Source of the DNA: M3007 sp044230315
GTDB taxonomy: Bacteria; Bacteroidota; Bacteroidia; Chitinophagales; Saprospiraceae
Assembly: GCA_044230315.1 (NCBI GenBank)
Contig: JBGARJ010000014.1
Coordinates: 1-64,000, forward strand
Direction of reading: 5' to 3'
Length of the DNA stretch: 64,000 nt
Positions within the stretch are counted from its first letter, which is position 1; each line of letters begins with the position of its first letter. The notes beneath the pieces are model-generated. The model ran no database searches and had not been told where the DNA came from. It was given only the letters and a program-made list of their open reading frames with translations. Of the stretch, positions 9,308 to 17,379 are shown one piece after another. Made by a program: the position numbers and the translations under genes.

Positions 9308-9315
9308 CAAAGGTA
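9308..9315 (-). promoter_or_regulatory. Predicted -7 promoter element giving a leaderless xerD transcript
   Basis: Minus-strand TACCTTTG, a perfect TAnnTTTG match, ends six bases before the xerD ATG at 9301. It overlaps the intergenic gap after the upstream gene (stop at 9317). With transcription starting about seven bases downstream of the box, the mRNA would begin at or next to the start codon. Confidence 0.5.
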
Positions 9316-9316
9316 T

Positions 9317-10141
9317 TTACAAGCCCGGCAAGTCGCGCGACCGCAGCAAATCCTTGTGGTAGCAATCGTGAAAATGCCGCACCTCGTAGGTAGCCGGCAG
9401 GCTGGGCCAATCCACATAAAAACTGTTGACGGGCAGCGCGGGCGACCAGTTTTCGACGCTGATCTGGAGCGTCCGGCGCTGCAACGGGGCATTATTTTGT
9501 TCGGGCCGTGTTTCTTCCACCTGGCTGAAATACACCGGCAACCCCGTGGTTTTGCTCAGTCCGAACCGGATGTGCTCGGTGATGGCGCCCGCAGTGTCCA
9601 GCGACCAGTCGGCACCGACCCAGTGGCAGGAAATGCCGTTGACAAGCGTATCGTCGAGGGTTTGGTATGGCGGCGTGCCGAGATATTTATCGGGTCCGAG
9701 GAATTTCTGTACCTCTCCGGGGTGCAGGAGCAGGGGCACGAAGAAAAAATATTGCAGGCCGCGCATGACGTATTCGTCGCCCAGTTCGCGGCTGTCGTAG
9801 AGCATGACCATGGTATCGCTGCGGAAATCGTATTTATAAAATCCGTCGAACACCGTGCGGTTGTGGTTGATCTGGCCGGGATAACGGGTTTCCATTTGTA
9901 CGTCGAAGCGGATGCCGGGCTTGCCGTCGAAGTGCTCGAACCGGGAAAAGGCGCAATCCCCGCGGTACTCGACGGTATCCTTGCTGTAGGGGTATTGTTC
10001 CCTGGCTACGATCCGGTAGGATCCGTAATCGACCTTTTGCGCCAGTTCCTGCATTTGCAGCAACAGCGGGTGGGTGGTTTGCGCAAAAACGCCGCTCCAC
10101 CCGAGCCAACACAGCACGAAACTGAAATGAACGATTTTCAT
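9317..10141 (-). CDS. Secreted protein of unknown function
   Basis: A 274-residue protein I cannot assign to a family. It begins with a clear signal peptide (KIVHFSFVLCWLGWSGVFA, cleavage before QTTH), so it is periplasmic or surface exposed. The ATG at 10141 is chosen because it begins that signal peptide; an upstream in-frame start would add 13 non-hydrophobic residues. The body is rich in aromatic residues and alternating polar/hydrophobic stretches, suggesting a beta-rich fold of the lipoprotein-carrier or thioredoxin-N-terminal type seen in other Bacteroidota (inference). Cysteines near 60, 190 and 257 could form disulfides. A TAacTTTG box lies 41 bases upstream. Confidence 0.75.
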   Translation of the reverse strand: MKIVHFSFVLCWLGWSGVFAQTTHPLLLQMQELAQKVDYGSYRIVAREQYPYSKDTVEYRGDCAFSRFEHFDGKPGIRFDVQMETRYPGQINHNRTVFDGFYKYDFRSDTMVMLYDSRELGDEYVMRGLQYFFFVPLLLHPGEVQKFLGPDKYLGTPPYQTLDDTLVNGISCHWVGADWSLDTAGAITEHIRFGLSKTTGLPVYFSQVEETRPEQNNAPLQRRTLQISVENWSPALPVNSFYVDWPSLPATYEVRHFHDCYHKDLLRSRDLPGL

Positions 10142-10181
10142 AGAATAAGCCATGGGTTGATGCGATCCGGTTGGGTGCAAA

Positions 10182-10189
10182 CAAAGTTA
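10182..10189 (-). promoter_or_regulatory. Predicted -7 element for the leftward secreted-protein/xerD block
   Basis: Minus-strand TAACTTTG matches TAnnTTTG. It lies 41 bases upstream of the ATG at 10141, and 57 bases from the divergent rightward box at 10247-10254. Confidence 0.5.
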
Positions 10190-10246
10190 CCGGTTCCCGG
10201 GCGTTAAGTCCAGGTTAATTTCCCGGGCGACTTCGACTGCATGGCA

Positions 10247-10254
10247 TACTTTTG
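10247..10254 (+). promoter_or_regulatory. Predicted -7 element of the histidine kinase gene
   Basis: TACTTTTG, a perfect TAnnTTTG match, lies 250 bases before the kinase ATG. The predicted transcript would begin near 10261 and carry the whole hairpin element 10271-10433 in its leader of about 240 bases. Confidence 0.5.
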
Positions 10255-10270
10255 CCGCGAAATAGCGTTA

Positions 10271-10433
10271 AGCGTTTGTCTAAATTTCGGTTACCGGGCT
10301 GCAAGCGGCCAATTTTATTTCATGCTCCGTTAAAATTTTTGCCATAGACGCCCGGCCATGCCTGCAAATTTTGCCTTGCCTGAAACAAAATTTGCTCGCT
10401 TGCAGCCCGGTAACCGAAATTTAGACAAACGCT
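10271..10433 (+). repeat. Dispersed hairpin element, copy A (leader of histidine kinase gene)
   Basis: Two perfect 36-base inverted arms (10271-10306 and 10398-10433) enclose a 91-base core. The core shares long stretches with three other places in this window: 20769-20896, 53461-53619 and, on the minus strand, 23235-23325. Shared blocks include CGTTAAA(A)TTTTT, GCCCG, TGCAAA(A)TTT and GCCTTGyCTGAAA. The gap 10142-10504 holds no gene, only this element and two promoter boxes. The element lies between a predicted promoter and the kinase ATG (10505) and in the same orientation. Confidence 0.85.
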
Positions 10434-10504
10434 AAGCAACGTGTTGGAAATGACGCTTTCCCAAAAACATTCTTTTCATTTGACCTCAAGCCTTCCAGCT
10501 ATAC

Positions 10505-11977
10505 ATGAACGCCCAACGCATTCGCCTGATAATCGGCCTGATGACGGTAGCCCTCATCGGGGTGATCTGCCTGCAGATTTACTGGATCAGCTGGAGCATC
10601 CGGCTGAACGAGGAGCAATTTGATAAAAACGTGTACGCGGCGCTCAACCGGGTAGCCGACAAATTGCAAAACATTGAGGATTGGGCCGTCATTGAAGCCA
10701 TGAACTCCACTTTCGGCTATTCGAGCGAGGCCAACCGGAATATTCGCAAAGCCGCCAAGTTTCTCGAAAACGGGCTGTCCACCCGCCGGATCAGCCAGAA
10801 GAACGACAGCCTCCCCTATCCGGGCACCGGCGGCAAGAGTTTTGAAGACAATATGACGATGTGGGAGTACATGAAGGTGAGCCAACTCGTCGACTCCAAA
10901 CCCCTGGCCGAGCGGATTCAACTGGACCTGCTCTCCGTGTCGCTGCAGGAAGAGCTCAGCAGCCGGGGCATATATACACCCTACCAATACGGGGTGTACG
11001 CCAAGGCCCGCAATAGTTTTGTGGTGGTCAACGACCACTATGTGGTGGTGGACAACAGCCCGCAAGTGATCCACGGCGGGGCCTCAACGCTTTACAACTC
11101 GCCCTATCGGGTGGCGTTGTTTCAAAAAGACATCGAATCGCCGGGCTATCTGTCGATTTATTTCCCCAACCGCACCAGTTTGGTCCTCGGTTCGGTCTGG
11201 AAAGCGCTGGTGCTGTCGGTCATTTTTACCGGGATCATTTTATTCTGTTTTTGGTACACCATCCAGGTGATCTACCGGCAGAAGAAATTGTCGGAGATGA
11301 AGACCGACTTCATCAACAACATGACCCACGAATTCAAAACGCCGATCGCCACTATTTCGCTGGCCACCGACAGTATCGCCAGCCCGCTGATCGTCAAACA
11401 CCCCGACAAGATCCAGCGGTTCGTGGATATTATCCGGCAGGAAAACCGGCGCATGAACAGCCAGGTGGAGCGGGTACTACAGATCGCGCAACTGGACAAA
11501 AAGGAATTCCAGCTCAAACTGACCGAACTGAACATGCACGATCTGATCCAACAGGCGGTCGACAACTTCAGCCTGCAGGTGGAAAAGCGCAACGGCGTGG
11601 TGCACCTCGACCTGCAAGCCGAGCGGCCGGTCATTCAGGGCGACGGTACCCATATCGCCAGTGTGGTGCACAACTTACTGGACAACGCCAATAAATACAG
11701 TCCCGAAAATCCCGACATTACCATCCGTACCCGCAACGTGCCCAATGGGCTGGAAGTCACCGTGGAAGACAAAGGCATCGGCATCAGCAAGGAAGCCCGC
11801 AAGCATATTTTCGACAAATTTTACCGCGTGCACACCGGGAACATCCACGATGTTAAAGGTTTTGGCCTCGGCCTGAGTTACGTAAAAGCTATCCTGACAG
11901 CCCACAAAGGATTTGTGGATGTAAAGAGCGAGCCCGGGAAAGGGAGCGCCTTTACCCTGACCTTTCCGTTTGCATGA
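10505..11977 (+). CDS. Membrane sensor histidine kinase, orphan
   Basis: Inner-membrane two-component sensor of 490 residues. Transmembrane helices at about 7-30 and 231-256 bracket a ~200-residue periplasmic sensor with no recognised fold. The HisKA dimerisation domain carries the phospho-acceptor H275 (NNMTHEFKTP). The ATPase domain has the N box (HNLLDNANKY), G1 (DKGIGIS) and G2 (GFGLGLSY). No response regulator lies next to it, so its partner must be elsewhere. The gene is preceded by the long hairpin element at 10271-10433 and a predicted -7 box at 10247, so its leader is unusually long. The downstream gene has its own promoter. Confidence 0.93.
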   Translation: MNAQRIRLIIGLMTVALIGVICLQIYWISWSIRLNEEQFDKNVYAALNRVADKLQNIEDWAVIEAMNSTFGYSSEANRNIRKAAKFLENGLSTRRISQKNDSLPYPGTGGKSFEDNMTMWEYMKVSQLVDSKPLAERIQLDLLSVSLQEELSSRGIYTPYQYGVYAKARNSFVVVNDHYVVVDNSPQVIHGGASTLYNSPYRVALFQKDIESPGYLSIYFPNRTSLVLGSVWKALVLSVIFTGIILFCFWYTIQVIYRQKKLSEMKTDFINNMTHEFKTPIATISLATDSIASPLIVKHPDKIQRFVDIIRQENRRMNSQVERVLQIAQLDKKEFQLKLTELNMHDLIQQAVDNFSLQVEKRNGVVHLDLQAERPVIQGDGTHIASVVHNLLDNANKYSPENPDITIRTRNVPNGLEVTVEDKGIGISKEARKHIFDKFYRVHTGNIHDVKGFGLGLSYVKAILTAHKGFVDVKSEPGKGSAFTLTFPFA

Positions 11978-12032
11978 AGCGCGGCGCAGCTCGGATCAGC
12001 GCTTAGCGTAACATTTATCAGGGCATTTTTCA

Positions 12033-12063
12033 TTGTTTTCTATTGCCAAAGTGGTTACTTTTA
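12033..12063 (+). promoter_or_regulatory. Predicted promoter with operator-like hairpin, outer-membrane lipoprotein gene
   Basis: TTG at 12033-12035 is followed after 20 bases by TACTTTTA (12056-12063), one mismatch from TAnnTTTG. That is the expected -33/-7 arrangement of Bacteroidota promoters. Immediately downstream lies an 8-bp inverted repeat (agggtttg / caaaccct, 12064-12071 and 12087-12094) that could be a leader hairpin or operator. Confidence 0.4.
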
Positions 12064-12118
12064 AGGGTTTGCGCTCCGCAGGGGCACAAACCCTATTCAT
12101 TACAAAACGACTTTGACC

Positions 12119-12745
12119 ATGAAAACGACCATCCTTTTTTTGTTGCCGGCACTCGTTCTGGCCGCCTGCGTTACCCCGATCAATACCGGATTTGAAAGCG
12201 CCCGAATGTTGAATAAAGGCGGCCTTGAGATACTGGGGCACTACTCCCATTATTCGATTGCCGATGCCGGCGAAACGAATGCAGCGAACAATAATTTCGG
12301 GCTGCGGCTCGGGTACGGCCTGTCGGATCAATTCGACCTGAAGGTCCGTTATGAGCGGCTGGTACCGGTGGAGGAAGGCGGCGGCGGCGTGAATTACGTT
12401 GACCTGGCGCCCAAAGTACAAATCATGAAAAACTGGATCGCCGGCACCTTGCCCATCGGGTTGTACTTTGCGGAAGGCGATACCCGGTATGTGATTAGCC
12501 CCCGCATGTTGTTTACCTTTCCTGCCAATAACAATTTCGACGCTACCCTGGCGGCAAAAGCGGATATTTTTCCGCAAGACGAAAGCAATGTGTACCTGGG
12601 TTTTCAGCTCGGCGTAGGGATCAGTTCCAACCTGCAACGCTGGGCGCTTCGGCCCGAACTGGGTTTGATGATCGATCCCGGTGAATCCGGTCAGCTATGG
12701 TCCTGGGGTATTGGCCTGACCACGACCATCCCGACGCGGCGCTGA
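12119..12745 (+). CDS. Predicted outer-membrane lipoprotein, beta-rich
   Basis: A 208-residue protein with a lipoprotein signal peptide (LVLAAC, lipidated C17), then alternating glycine/aromatic strands (FGLRLGYGLSDQFDLKVRY, YLGFQLGVGISSN, LWSWGIGLTTTIP) typical of a small outer-membrane beta barrel. I do not recognise a named family; a role in envelope structure or transport is inference only. The ATG at 12119 is chosen because it begins the signal peptide; a TTG two codons earlier is possible. It lies between the orphan kinase and pheS with its own predicted promoter. Confidence 0.75.
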   Translation: MKTTILFLLPALVLAACVTPINTGFESARMLNKGGLEILGHYSHYSIADAGETNAANNNFGLRLGYGLSDQFDLKVRYERLVPVEEGGGGVNYVDLAPKVQIMKNWIAGTLPIGLYFAEGDTRYVISPRMLFTFPANNNFDATLAAKADIFPQDESNVYLGFQLGVGISSNLQRWALRPELGLMIDPGESGQLWSWGIGLTTTIPTRR

Positions 12746-12809
12746 ATGGTGCGCCCGAAAATTGGAAGGCACATCGACGGGATGGTATGATTTGACTGCC
12801 GAGTTGTCG

Positions 12810-12817
12810 TATTTTTG
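12810..12817 (+). promoter_or_regulatory. Predicted -7 element of pheS
   Basis: TATTTTTG matches TAnnTTTG and ends 30 bases before the ATG at 12848. This argues against an upstream TTG start at 12815, which would lie within the promoter. Confidence 0.5.
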
Positions 12818-12847
12818 CCGCGTCAACCTTACGACATACAAAGAGAC

Positions 12848-13879
12848 ATGTCCGATATTTTTGAAAAAGTCCGGGAAACCCTGGCAGCGCTGGAGGCTGA
12901 AGCGCCTGCCACTGCCGATGCGTTGGAAGCTTTCCGAATCCGTTTTCTGGGTTCGAAAGGGTTGGTAAAGGCCTTCATGGAGGAAATGCGCAACGTGGGT
13001 AACGACCAAAAACGCGACTTTGGCCAGATGGTCAACGCCCTCAAGCAGCAGGCCGAGGCAAAATTCCAATCGCTCAAAGCCGAGCTGGAGGCACGGGCCG
13101 AGCAGGCTACGGCGCAGCAGATCGACCTTACTGCACCAGGCGAACCCCTTCCGGTTGGCTCACGGCACCCGATCGCGGTGACGATGAACCGGATCATCGA
13201 TATTTTCAACCGCATTGGGTTCGTCGTGGCCGATGGCCCCGAGATTGAACACGATTGGTACAATTTCACCGCCATGAACACGCCGGAAGACCACCCGGCG
13301 CGCGATATGCAGGATACCTTCTACGTGGTGGATGCTCCCGGGCTGCTGTTGCGCACCCATACCAGCAATGTACAGGCGCGCGTGATGACCACCCGCAAGC
13401 CGCCCATCCGGATCATCGCCCCGGGCCGCGTATATCGCAACGAAACCATTTCGGCGCGTTCGCACGCCCAGTTTCACCAGGTGGAAGGCCTGTATGTGGA
13501 TGAAGGCGTGTCGTTTGCCGATATGAAGCAGGTGCTCCTGTACTTCGCCCAGGAAATGTTCGGCGCGCCGAAAATTCGCCTGCGCCCGTCGTTTTTCCCG
13601 TTTACCGAGCCCAGCGCGGAAATGGACGTTTGGCTCGGCACCGATACCGAAGAAAACTATCGCCTCACCAAAGGCACCGGCTGGCTGGAGATCCTCGGCT
13701 GCGGCATGGTGGACCCCCAGGTACTCGAAAACTGCGGCATCGACCCCCGCAAATATTCCGGGTTTGCCTTTGGCATGGGTATCGAACGGCAAGCGCTGCG
13801 CCTGTTCAACATTCCGGACATTCGTTTGCTCTTTGAAAACGATGTGCGCTTGTTGCGGCAATTCACCGCTGCGATATAA
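12848..13879 (+). CDS. pheS: Phenylalanyl-tRNA synthetase alpha subunit
   Basis: Catalytic subunit of the class II alpha2-beta2 PheRS, cytoplasmic. The 343-residue protein has an N-terminal coiled coil that contacts tRNA (about 1-90). Class II motifs follow: motif 2 region RSHAQFHQVEG and motif 3 FAFGMGIERQALRLFNIPDIR. TDTEENYRLTKGTGWLEILGCGMV is the usual substrate-pocket region. The ATG at 12848 is chosen because upstream sequence in the same frame includes the promoter box. pheT is not in the window, so the subunit genes are unlinked, as in many Bacteroidota. Confidence 0.96.
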   Translation: MSDIFEKVRETLAALEAEAPATADALEAFRIRFLGSKGLVKAFMEEMRNVGNDQKRDFGQMVNALKQQAEAKFQSLKAELEARAEQATAQQIDLTAPGEPLPVGSRHPIAVTMNRIIDIFNRIGFVVADGPEIEHDWYNFTAMNTPEDHPARDMQDTFYVVDAPGLLLRTHTSNVQARVMTTRKPPIRIIAPGRVYRNETISARSHAQFHQVEGLYVDEGVSFADMKQVLLYFAQEMFGAPKIRLRPSFFPFTEPSAEMDVWLGTDTEENYRLTKGTGWLEILGCGMVDPQVLENCGIDPRKYSGFAFGMGIERQALRLFNIPDIRLLFENDVRLLRQFTAAI

Positions 13880-13983
13880 GCCGCGGTTGGCCGTTTTTCA
13901 ACGCGGGTTGATCGAATAACTGCATACTTACGATACATCGCCACCCCAACTTCGCCGCACGTTTCACCAAACCGAAAATCATT

Positions 13984-14886
13984 ATGTTTCTCGCCATCCT
14001 AGGCATATTGGTTGCCTTCATTGCTTTTTCGATCTCCAAAACCAACCCCAACCTCAATTCATTTGGCAAAATGGGCCGCCTCATTGGCCTCGCCCTGGTA
14101 GCGGTGGGTATTCTCACTTCTTGTTTTGTGCAAATTTCTCCGGGTGAAGTAGGCGTCCAAACCCTCTTCGGCAAAGTGCAGTCGGGGGTCCTGACCGAAG
14201 GCCTGAACGTCATTAACCCACTGGTCGACGTGGTGCATTTCGACGTCAAGACGCAGAACTATACCATGTCGGCCGTACACGACGAAGGCGATCACGAGGG
14301 TGACGATGCCATCCGGGTACTGACAGCCGACGGTTTGGAGGTGGTCATTGACCTTTCGGTGCTTTACCATATGGTGCCCGATAAGGCTCCTGAAATTTTG
14401 CGTACGATCGGCCGCGATATCAAAGGCGTCATTGTACGCCCGGTAACGCGCACCAAGATTCGGGACAACGCCGTGTATTACGATGCCGTAGCGCTCTATT
14501 CCGCCAAGCGGGAAGAATTCCAGCAGAAGATCTTCCAGGCGATCGAGAAGGAATTTACAGACCGCGGTCTGGTGCTCGAAAACCTGCTCATCCGGAATAT
14601 TCAGTTGCCCGAATCGGTCAAGCAAACCATCGAATCGAAGATCAACGCGGAGCAGGAGGCGCAAAAAATGAAATTTATCCTCGACAAAGAACGCCAGGAA
14701 GCCGACCGGAAACGGGTGGAAGCCCAGGGTATTGCCGACTACCAGCGCATCCTGACGTCCACGCTCACCGACAAGTTGATCCAGTACGAACAGATCAAGG
14801 TGCAAAAAGAACTGGTGGCGTCGCCCAACGCAAAAGTGATTGTCCTGGGCAACGGCAAAACGGCGCCGTTGTTAATCGGGCAATAG
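13984..14886 (+). CDS. SPFH/prohibitin-family membrane protein
   Basis: A 300-residue SPFH protein (stomatin/prohibitin/flotillin/HflK family), probably anchored in the inner membrane and organising a membrane microdomain or shielding a protease such as FtsH (family knowledge, not shown here). Two hydrophobic segments (1-17 and 33-50) precede the SPFH domain (ISPGEVGVQTLFGKV onward). A charged coiled coil follows (about 195-270, ESKINAEQEAQKMKFILDKERQEADRKR). The C-terminus VIVLGNGKTAPLL is typical of bacterial prohibitin homologues. The glycosyltransferase gene follows after six bases, so they are probably co-transcribed. Confidence 0.9.
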   Translation: MFLAILGILVAFIAFSISKTNPNLNSFGKMGRLIGLALVAVGILTSCFVQISPGEVGVQTLFGKVQSGVLTEGLNVINPLVDVVHFDVKTQNYTMSAVHDEGDHEGDDAIRVLTADGLEVVIDLSVLYHMVPDKAPEILRTIGRDIKGVIVRPVTRTKIRDNAVYYDAVALYSAKREEFQQKIFQAIEKEFTDRGLVLENLLIRNIQLPESVKQTIESKINAEQEAQKMKFILDKERQEADRKRVEAQGIADYQRILTSTLTDKLIQYEQIKVQKELVASPNAKVIVLGNGKTAPLLIGQ

Positions 14887-14892
14887 TGCGCT

Positions 14893-15657
14893 ATGGCCCC
14901 CGTCCAGCTCTCTGCCGTCATTATTACTTACAACGAATCGCGCAACATCGCCCGTTGCCTCGATTCGCTGGCCGGTGTGGCGGATGAAGTGGTGGTGGTG
15001 GATTCTTATTCCACCGACGGCACCCCCGATATCTGCCGCGAAAAAGGCGCCCGGGTGGTGCAACGGCCTTTTGCCGGGCATATCGAGCAAAAAAACTTCG
15101 CCGTCGGCGCTGCCAGCTACGACTACGTCCTGTCGCTCGACGCCGACGAAGCGCTCAGCGACACCCTGCGGCAATCGATCCTGGCGGTAAAGGCCAACTG
15201 GATACAAGATGCCTGCTCCATGAACCGCCGCACCAATTATTGCGGCCAGTGGATCAACCACAGCGGCTGGTATCCGGACCGCAAAACGCGGCTCTTCGAC
15301 CGACGTCGCGGGCAATGGGGCGGTATGAACCCGCACGACAAGGTGGAAATGCAACCGGGCGCTACATCGGTCCGGCTGACCGGCGATCTGTTGCACTACA
15401 GTTATTATACCGTAGAGGAGCATTTTGTCCGGGCCCGCAGATACGCTGAAATTTCAGCGCAGGCCATGCTGGCCAGGGGCAAGCGGGGCGCATGGTGGCG
15501 GATGGCGCTCAGCCCGGTCTTCAAGTTTGCCCGGAATTACCTGTTACGCCGGGGGTTTCTGGATGGTCGTGCCGGCTGGACGATTTGCCGGATCGCGGCG
15601 CTCGAAACGTATTGGAAGTATCAGGCGTTGCGGCGTCTGCAGCGGGAGCGTGTCTGA
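14893..15657 (+). CDS. Family 2 glycosyltransferase, LPS-core WaaE-like
   Basis: A 254-residue GT2 transferase, cytoplasmic or membrane-associated, that probably adds a sugar to lipopolysaccharide or another envelope glycan. The GT-A core shows LSAVIITYNESRNIARCLDSL, the VVVDSYSTDGT motif and the metal-binding SLDADE. The tail FVRARRYAEISAQAML...RNYLLRRGFLDG matches the C-terminus of WaaE/KdtX-type enzymes. No other LPS genes are adjacent. It follows the SPFH gene by six bases. The insertion sequence begins 109 bases downstream; that gap shows nothing recognisable. Confidence 0.88.
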   Translation: MAPVQLSAVIITYNESRNIARCLDSLAGVADEVVVVDSYSTDGTPDICREKGARVVQRPFAGHIEQKNFAVGAASYDYVLSLDADEALSDTLRQSILAVKANWIQDACSMNRRTNYCGQWINHSGWYPDRKTRLFDRRRGQWGGMNPHDKVEMQPGATSVRLTGDLLHYSYYTVEEHFVRARRYAEISAQAMLARGKRGAWWRMALSPVFKFARNYLLRRGFLDGRAGWTICRIAALETYWKYQALRRLQRERV

Positions 15658-15766
15658 CCAGCGTTTGAGCAGATAGAGGCACAAAAGGCAAATCATGGGT
15701 GGGTATTTTTAAAAACAGGATTGGTTAAAAGAATAGTCCGGCGGGTGAAAACGAAGCGTGGAGTAT

Positions 15767-15802
15767 GTTGTTGGCGTCCCCGCCATAGCCGTCAGGCTAA
15801 AG
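15767..15802 (+). repeat. Left terminal inverted repeat of the IS
   Basis: Thirty-six bases beginning gttgttggcgtcc and ending caggctaaag, the inverted partner of 17194-17229 with one mismatch (c/t near position 14). It ends 32 bases before the transposase ATG. Confidence 0.85.
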
Positions 15803-15834
15803 TCAAATTAAGTTCGTAGATTGAGCAAAAACAC

Positions 15835-17058
15835 ATGCGAAGCATACGTTTTCCGCAAAAAATGATAAAAGAAAGTGGCCTTTTGGACCAATTTATGGCT
15901 TTTTTCGCTGACGATTTTTTGAATCAAACAGCGCGGGAGACGAAATTTATACAACGCTCTACGTCAAGCATTAGCGGTTTGATGTTTTTGTCGCTCCAAG
16001 TATTTCAAGAAGGGAGCCTTCGGCAAACGAGTTTGAATGAGCAATGCGACTTTTTGGAGGATGAATATGGGCTACGCCCGACCAAGCAATCCTTAGATGA
16101 GCGGTATAACACCTATGCGGTATCTTTTTTGAAGGCTTGTTTTGGCCATGTTGTGCATCAGGTTGTGGTCAAACAAGGGGGGTATGATCATTTCAGGGCC
16201 AGGTTTGGGCGAATTCGGGTAGGTGATGCGACGTCTTTTCAGTTGCCGGCGGCCTTTTCCCCTTTTTATGAAAGTGCGGGTGGTGATACCGGCCCATCTT
16301 CCATTAAAATCCAATACGAGTACGAAGTGCTTAGTGGTCATTTTTTGGAATTGCAATTGGGTTGCGGTCGAAAAAATGATGCTGAATATCTTCAAACCTG
16401 CTCTGTGCCAATATCGCCGAAAGATTTGGTAATCAAAGACTTGGGATATTATCAGCATAAATACTTTAACACCATAGCGCAGTTGAATGCATATTTCATC
16501 TCCCGATACAAGTCAGGGGCAAATTTGTACAGCAAGAAGGCTGGTGGAAAATGGGAAGCCCAATCCATGGCCACCTTATTGTCCAAAACCCGGGGCATAT
16601 ATTCGCTCCACTTGTTCCTCGGCCAAGAAAAACTGCCTGTTCGACTTGTTGTAGTACCTGTCCCTGAAGTGGTAGCCCTTAAACGGATACAAAAACTTCA
16701 AAAAACTGCTACGCACAAAAAGTGGAACCTTTCGCATGATCGCTTACTGATGTGTTATTTCAACCTTTTCATTACCAATATTGAAGATGACCTAAGCGAC
16801 CAAACCATAGTGGACATTTACACCTTGCGTTGGCAAATTGAACTGATCTTCAAAATCTGGAAATCCCTCTTTCAAATAGACCAAGTTGGCCACACCAATA
16901 TTTTCCGCTTTGAATGCTATTTGTACGGCCGTTTGTTAAGCATCTGCCTGTTGCAAAACATCCATGGTATTTTCAAAGAACATCTGCTCCAAAAAGGCTT
17001 TGAACCAAGCGAGTGGAAGGACTTCAAAATATTAAAAAAAAAATTCGAACGCTGCTAA
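15835..17058 (+). CDS. IS4-family DDE transposase, main frame
   Basis: Catalyses cut-and-paste movement of the IS. The 407-residue frame holds the whole catalytic triad: D131 (RVGDATSFQLP), D202 (VIKDLGYYQ) and E336. E336 sits in an exact IS4 signature Y329-x2-R332-x3-E336-x6-K343 (YTLRWQIELIFKIWK). The frame ends abruptly in LKKKFERC directly after a run of ten A (17034-17043). The -1 frame continues for 53 codons of transposase-like basic sequence and stops inside the right inverted repeat. So the natural product is probably about 456 residues made by frameshifting or transcript slippage, or else the gene carries an inactivating indel. Confidence 0.9.
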   Translation: MRSIRFPQKMIKESGLLDQFMAFFADDFLNQTARETKFIQRSTSSISGLMFLSLQVFQEGSLRQTSLNEQCDFLEDEYGLRPTKQSLDERYNTYAVSFLKACFGHVVHQVVVKQGGYDHFRARFGRIRVGDATSFQLPAAFSPFYESAGGDTGPSSIKIQYEYEVLSGHFLELQLGCGRKNDAEYLQTCSVPISPKDLVIKDLGYYQHKYFNTIAQLNAYFISRYKSGANLYSKKAGGKWEAQSMATLLSKTRGIYSLHLFLGQEKLPVRLVVVPVPEVVALKRIQKLQKTATHKKWNLSHDRLLMCYFNLFITNIEDDLSDQTIVDIYTLRWQIELIFKIWKSLFQIDQVGHTNIFRFECYLYGRLLSICLLQNIHGIFKEHLLQKGFEPSEWKDFKILKKKFERC

Positions 17059-17204
17059 GGGCAATCTTAAAGGGCTATAACAAACTAATGCAGTTCCTCA
17101 AATCTGTTTTTAAACGCATGCTCAATCATGGCTCAAAAGAGCAGAAAAAAAACAAATTACGCCCCAAAATATCCCCTTTGTCGGTGTTTCATGCTTTAGC
17201 CTGA
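17043..17204 (+). CDS. Transposase C-terminal segment in the -1 frame
   Basis: Directly after the A10 run the -1 frame reads IRTLLRAILKGYNKLMQF... and ends ...LSVFHALA at a TGA (17202-17204) inside the right terminal repeat. The 53 residues are Lys/Arg-rich and helical, as in the C-termini of other IS4-group transposases. It has no start of its own, other than an ATG upstream at 17013 within the main frame, so it is read as an extension of the transposase at 15835. Confidence 0.65.
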   Translation: MRTLLRAILKGYNKLMQFLKSVFKRMLNHGSKEQKKNKLRPKISPLSVFHALA

Positions 17205-17296
17205 CGGCTATGGCGAGGACGCCAACAACGGCGTTGAGGCTTGATTTTCAACAAAATGCCGCTGTTGGCATTCTTGCTGACAGCAAAATGTACCGG
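17194..17296 (+). repeat. Right IS end plus adjoining hairpin repeat shared with 43884-43990
   Basis: The right inverted repeat (17194-17229) runs straight into a segment to 17296 that pairs back on it (gccaacaacggc with gccgctgttggc). A similar ~105-bp unit occurs inverted at 43884-43990; both end in cagcaaaatgtaccgg. The stretch 17205-17379 otherwise contains no gene. Confidence 0.7.
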
Positions 17297-17312
17297 ACTA
17301 TTGTTAAAAGTA

Positions 17313-17350
17313 ACAAGCGTCATCGCCGAAAGGAACGGGATGACGCTTGT
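17313..17350 (-). terminator. Probable terminator of the lipocalin-like gene
   Basis: A perfect 12-bp stem (acaagcgtcatc / gatgacgcttgt) with a 14-base loop lies 30 bases past the minus-strand stop at 17380. On the minus strand it is followed by TTACTTTTAA. Confidence 0.5.
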
Positions 17351-17379
17351 CGTTATACAATGTTGCCGTCCGGGGCTGA

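Larger units (their letters stand above)
15767..17229 (+). mobile_element. IS4-family insertion sequence, about 1.46 kb
   Basis: A 1463-bp element bounded by 36-bp inverted ends (15767-15802 and 17194-17229, one internal mismatch) and carrying one IS4-type transposase. Its base composition is clearly more AT-rich than the flanking genes, consistent with transfer. Beyond the ends the two flanks do not match, and no clean target duplication is seen: gcgtggag at 15756 and gcgttgag at 17231 are similar but not positioned symmetrically. The right end is continuous with a hairpin repeat that also occurs at 43884-43990. Confidence 0.9.

Noticed and set aside
8396..10207. Plus-strand open frame of about 600 codons opposite xerD and its neighbour
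   Set aside because: It spans two real minus-strand genes with signal peptide and catalytic residues, and its translation has no recognisable pattern.
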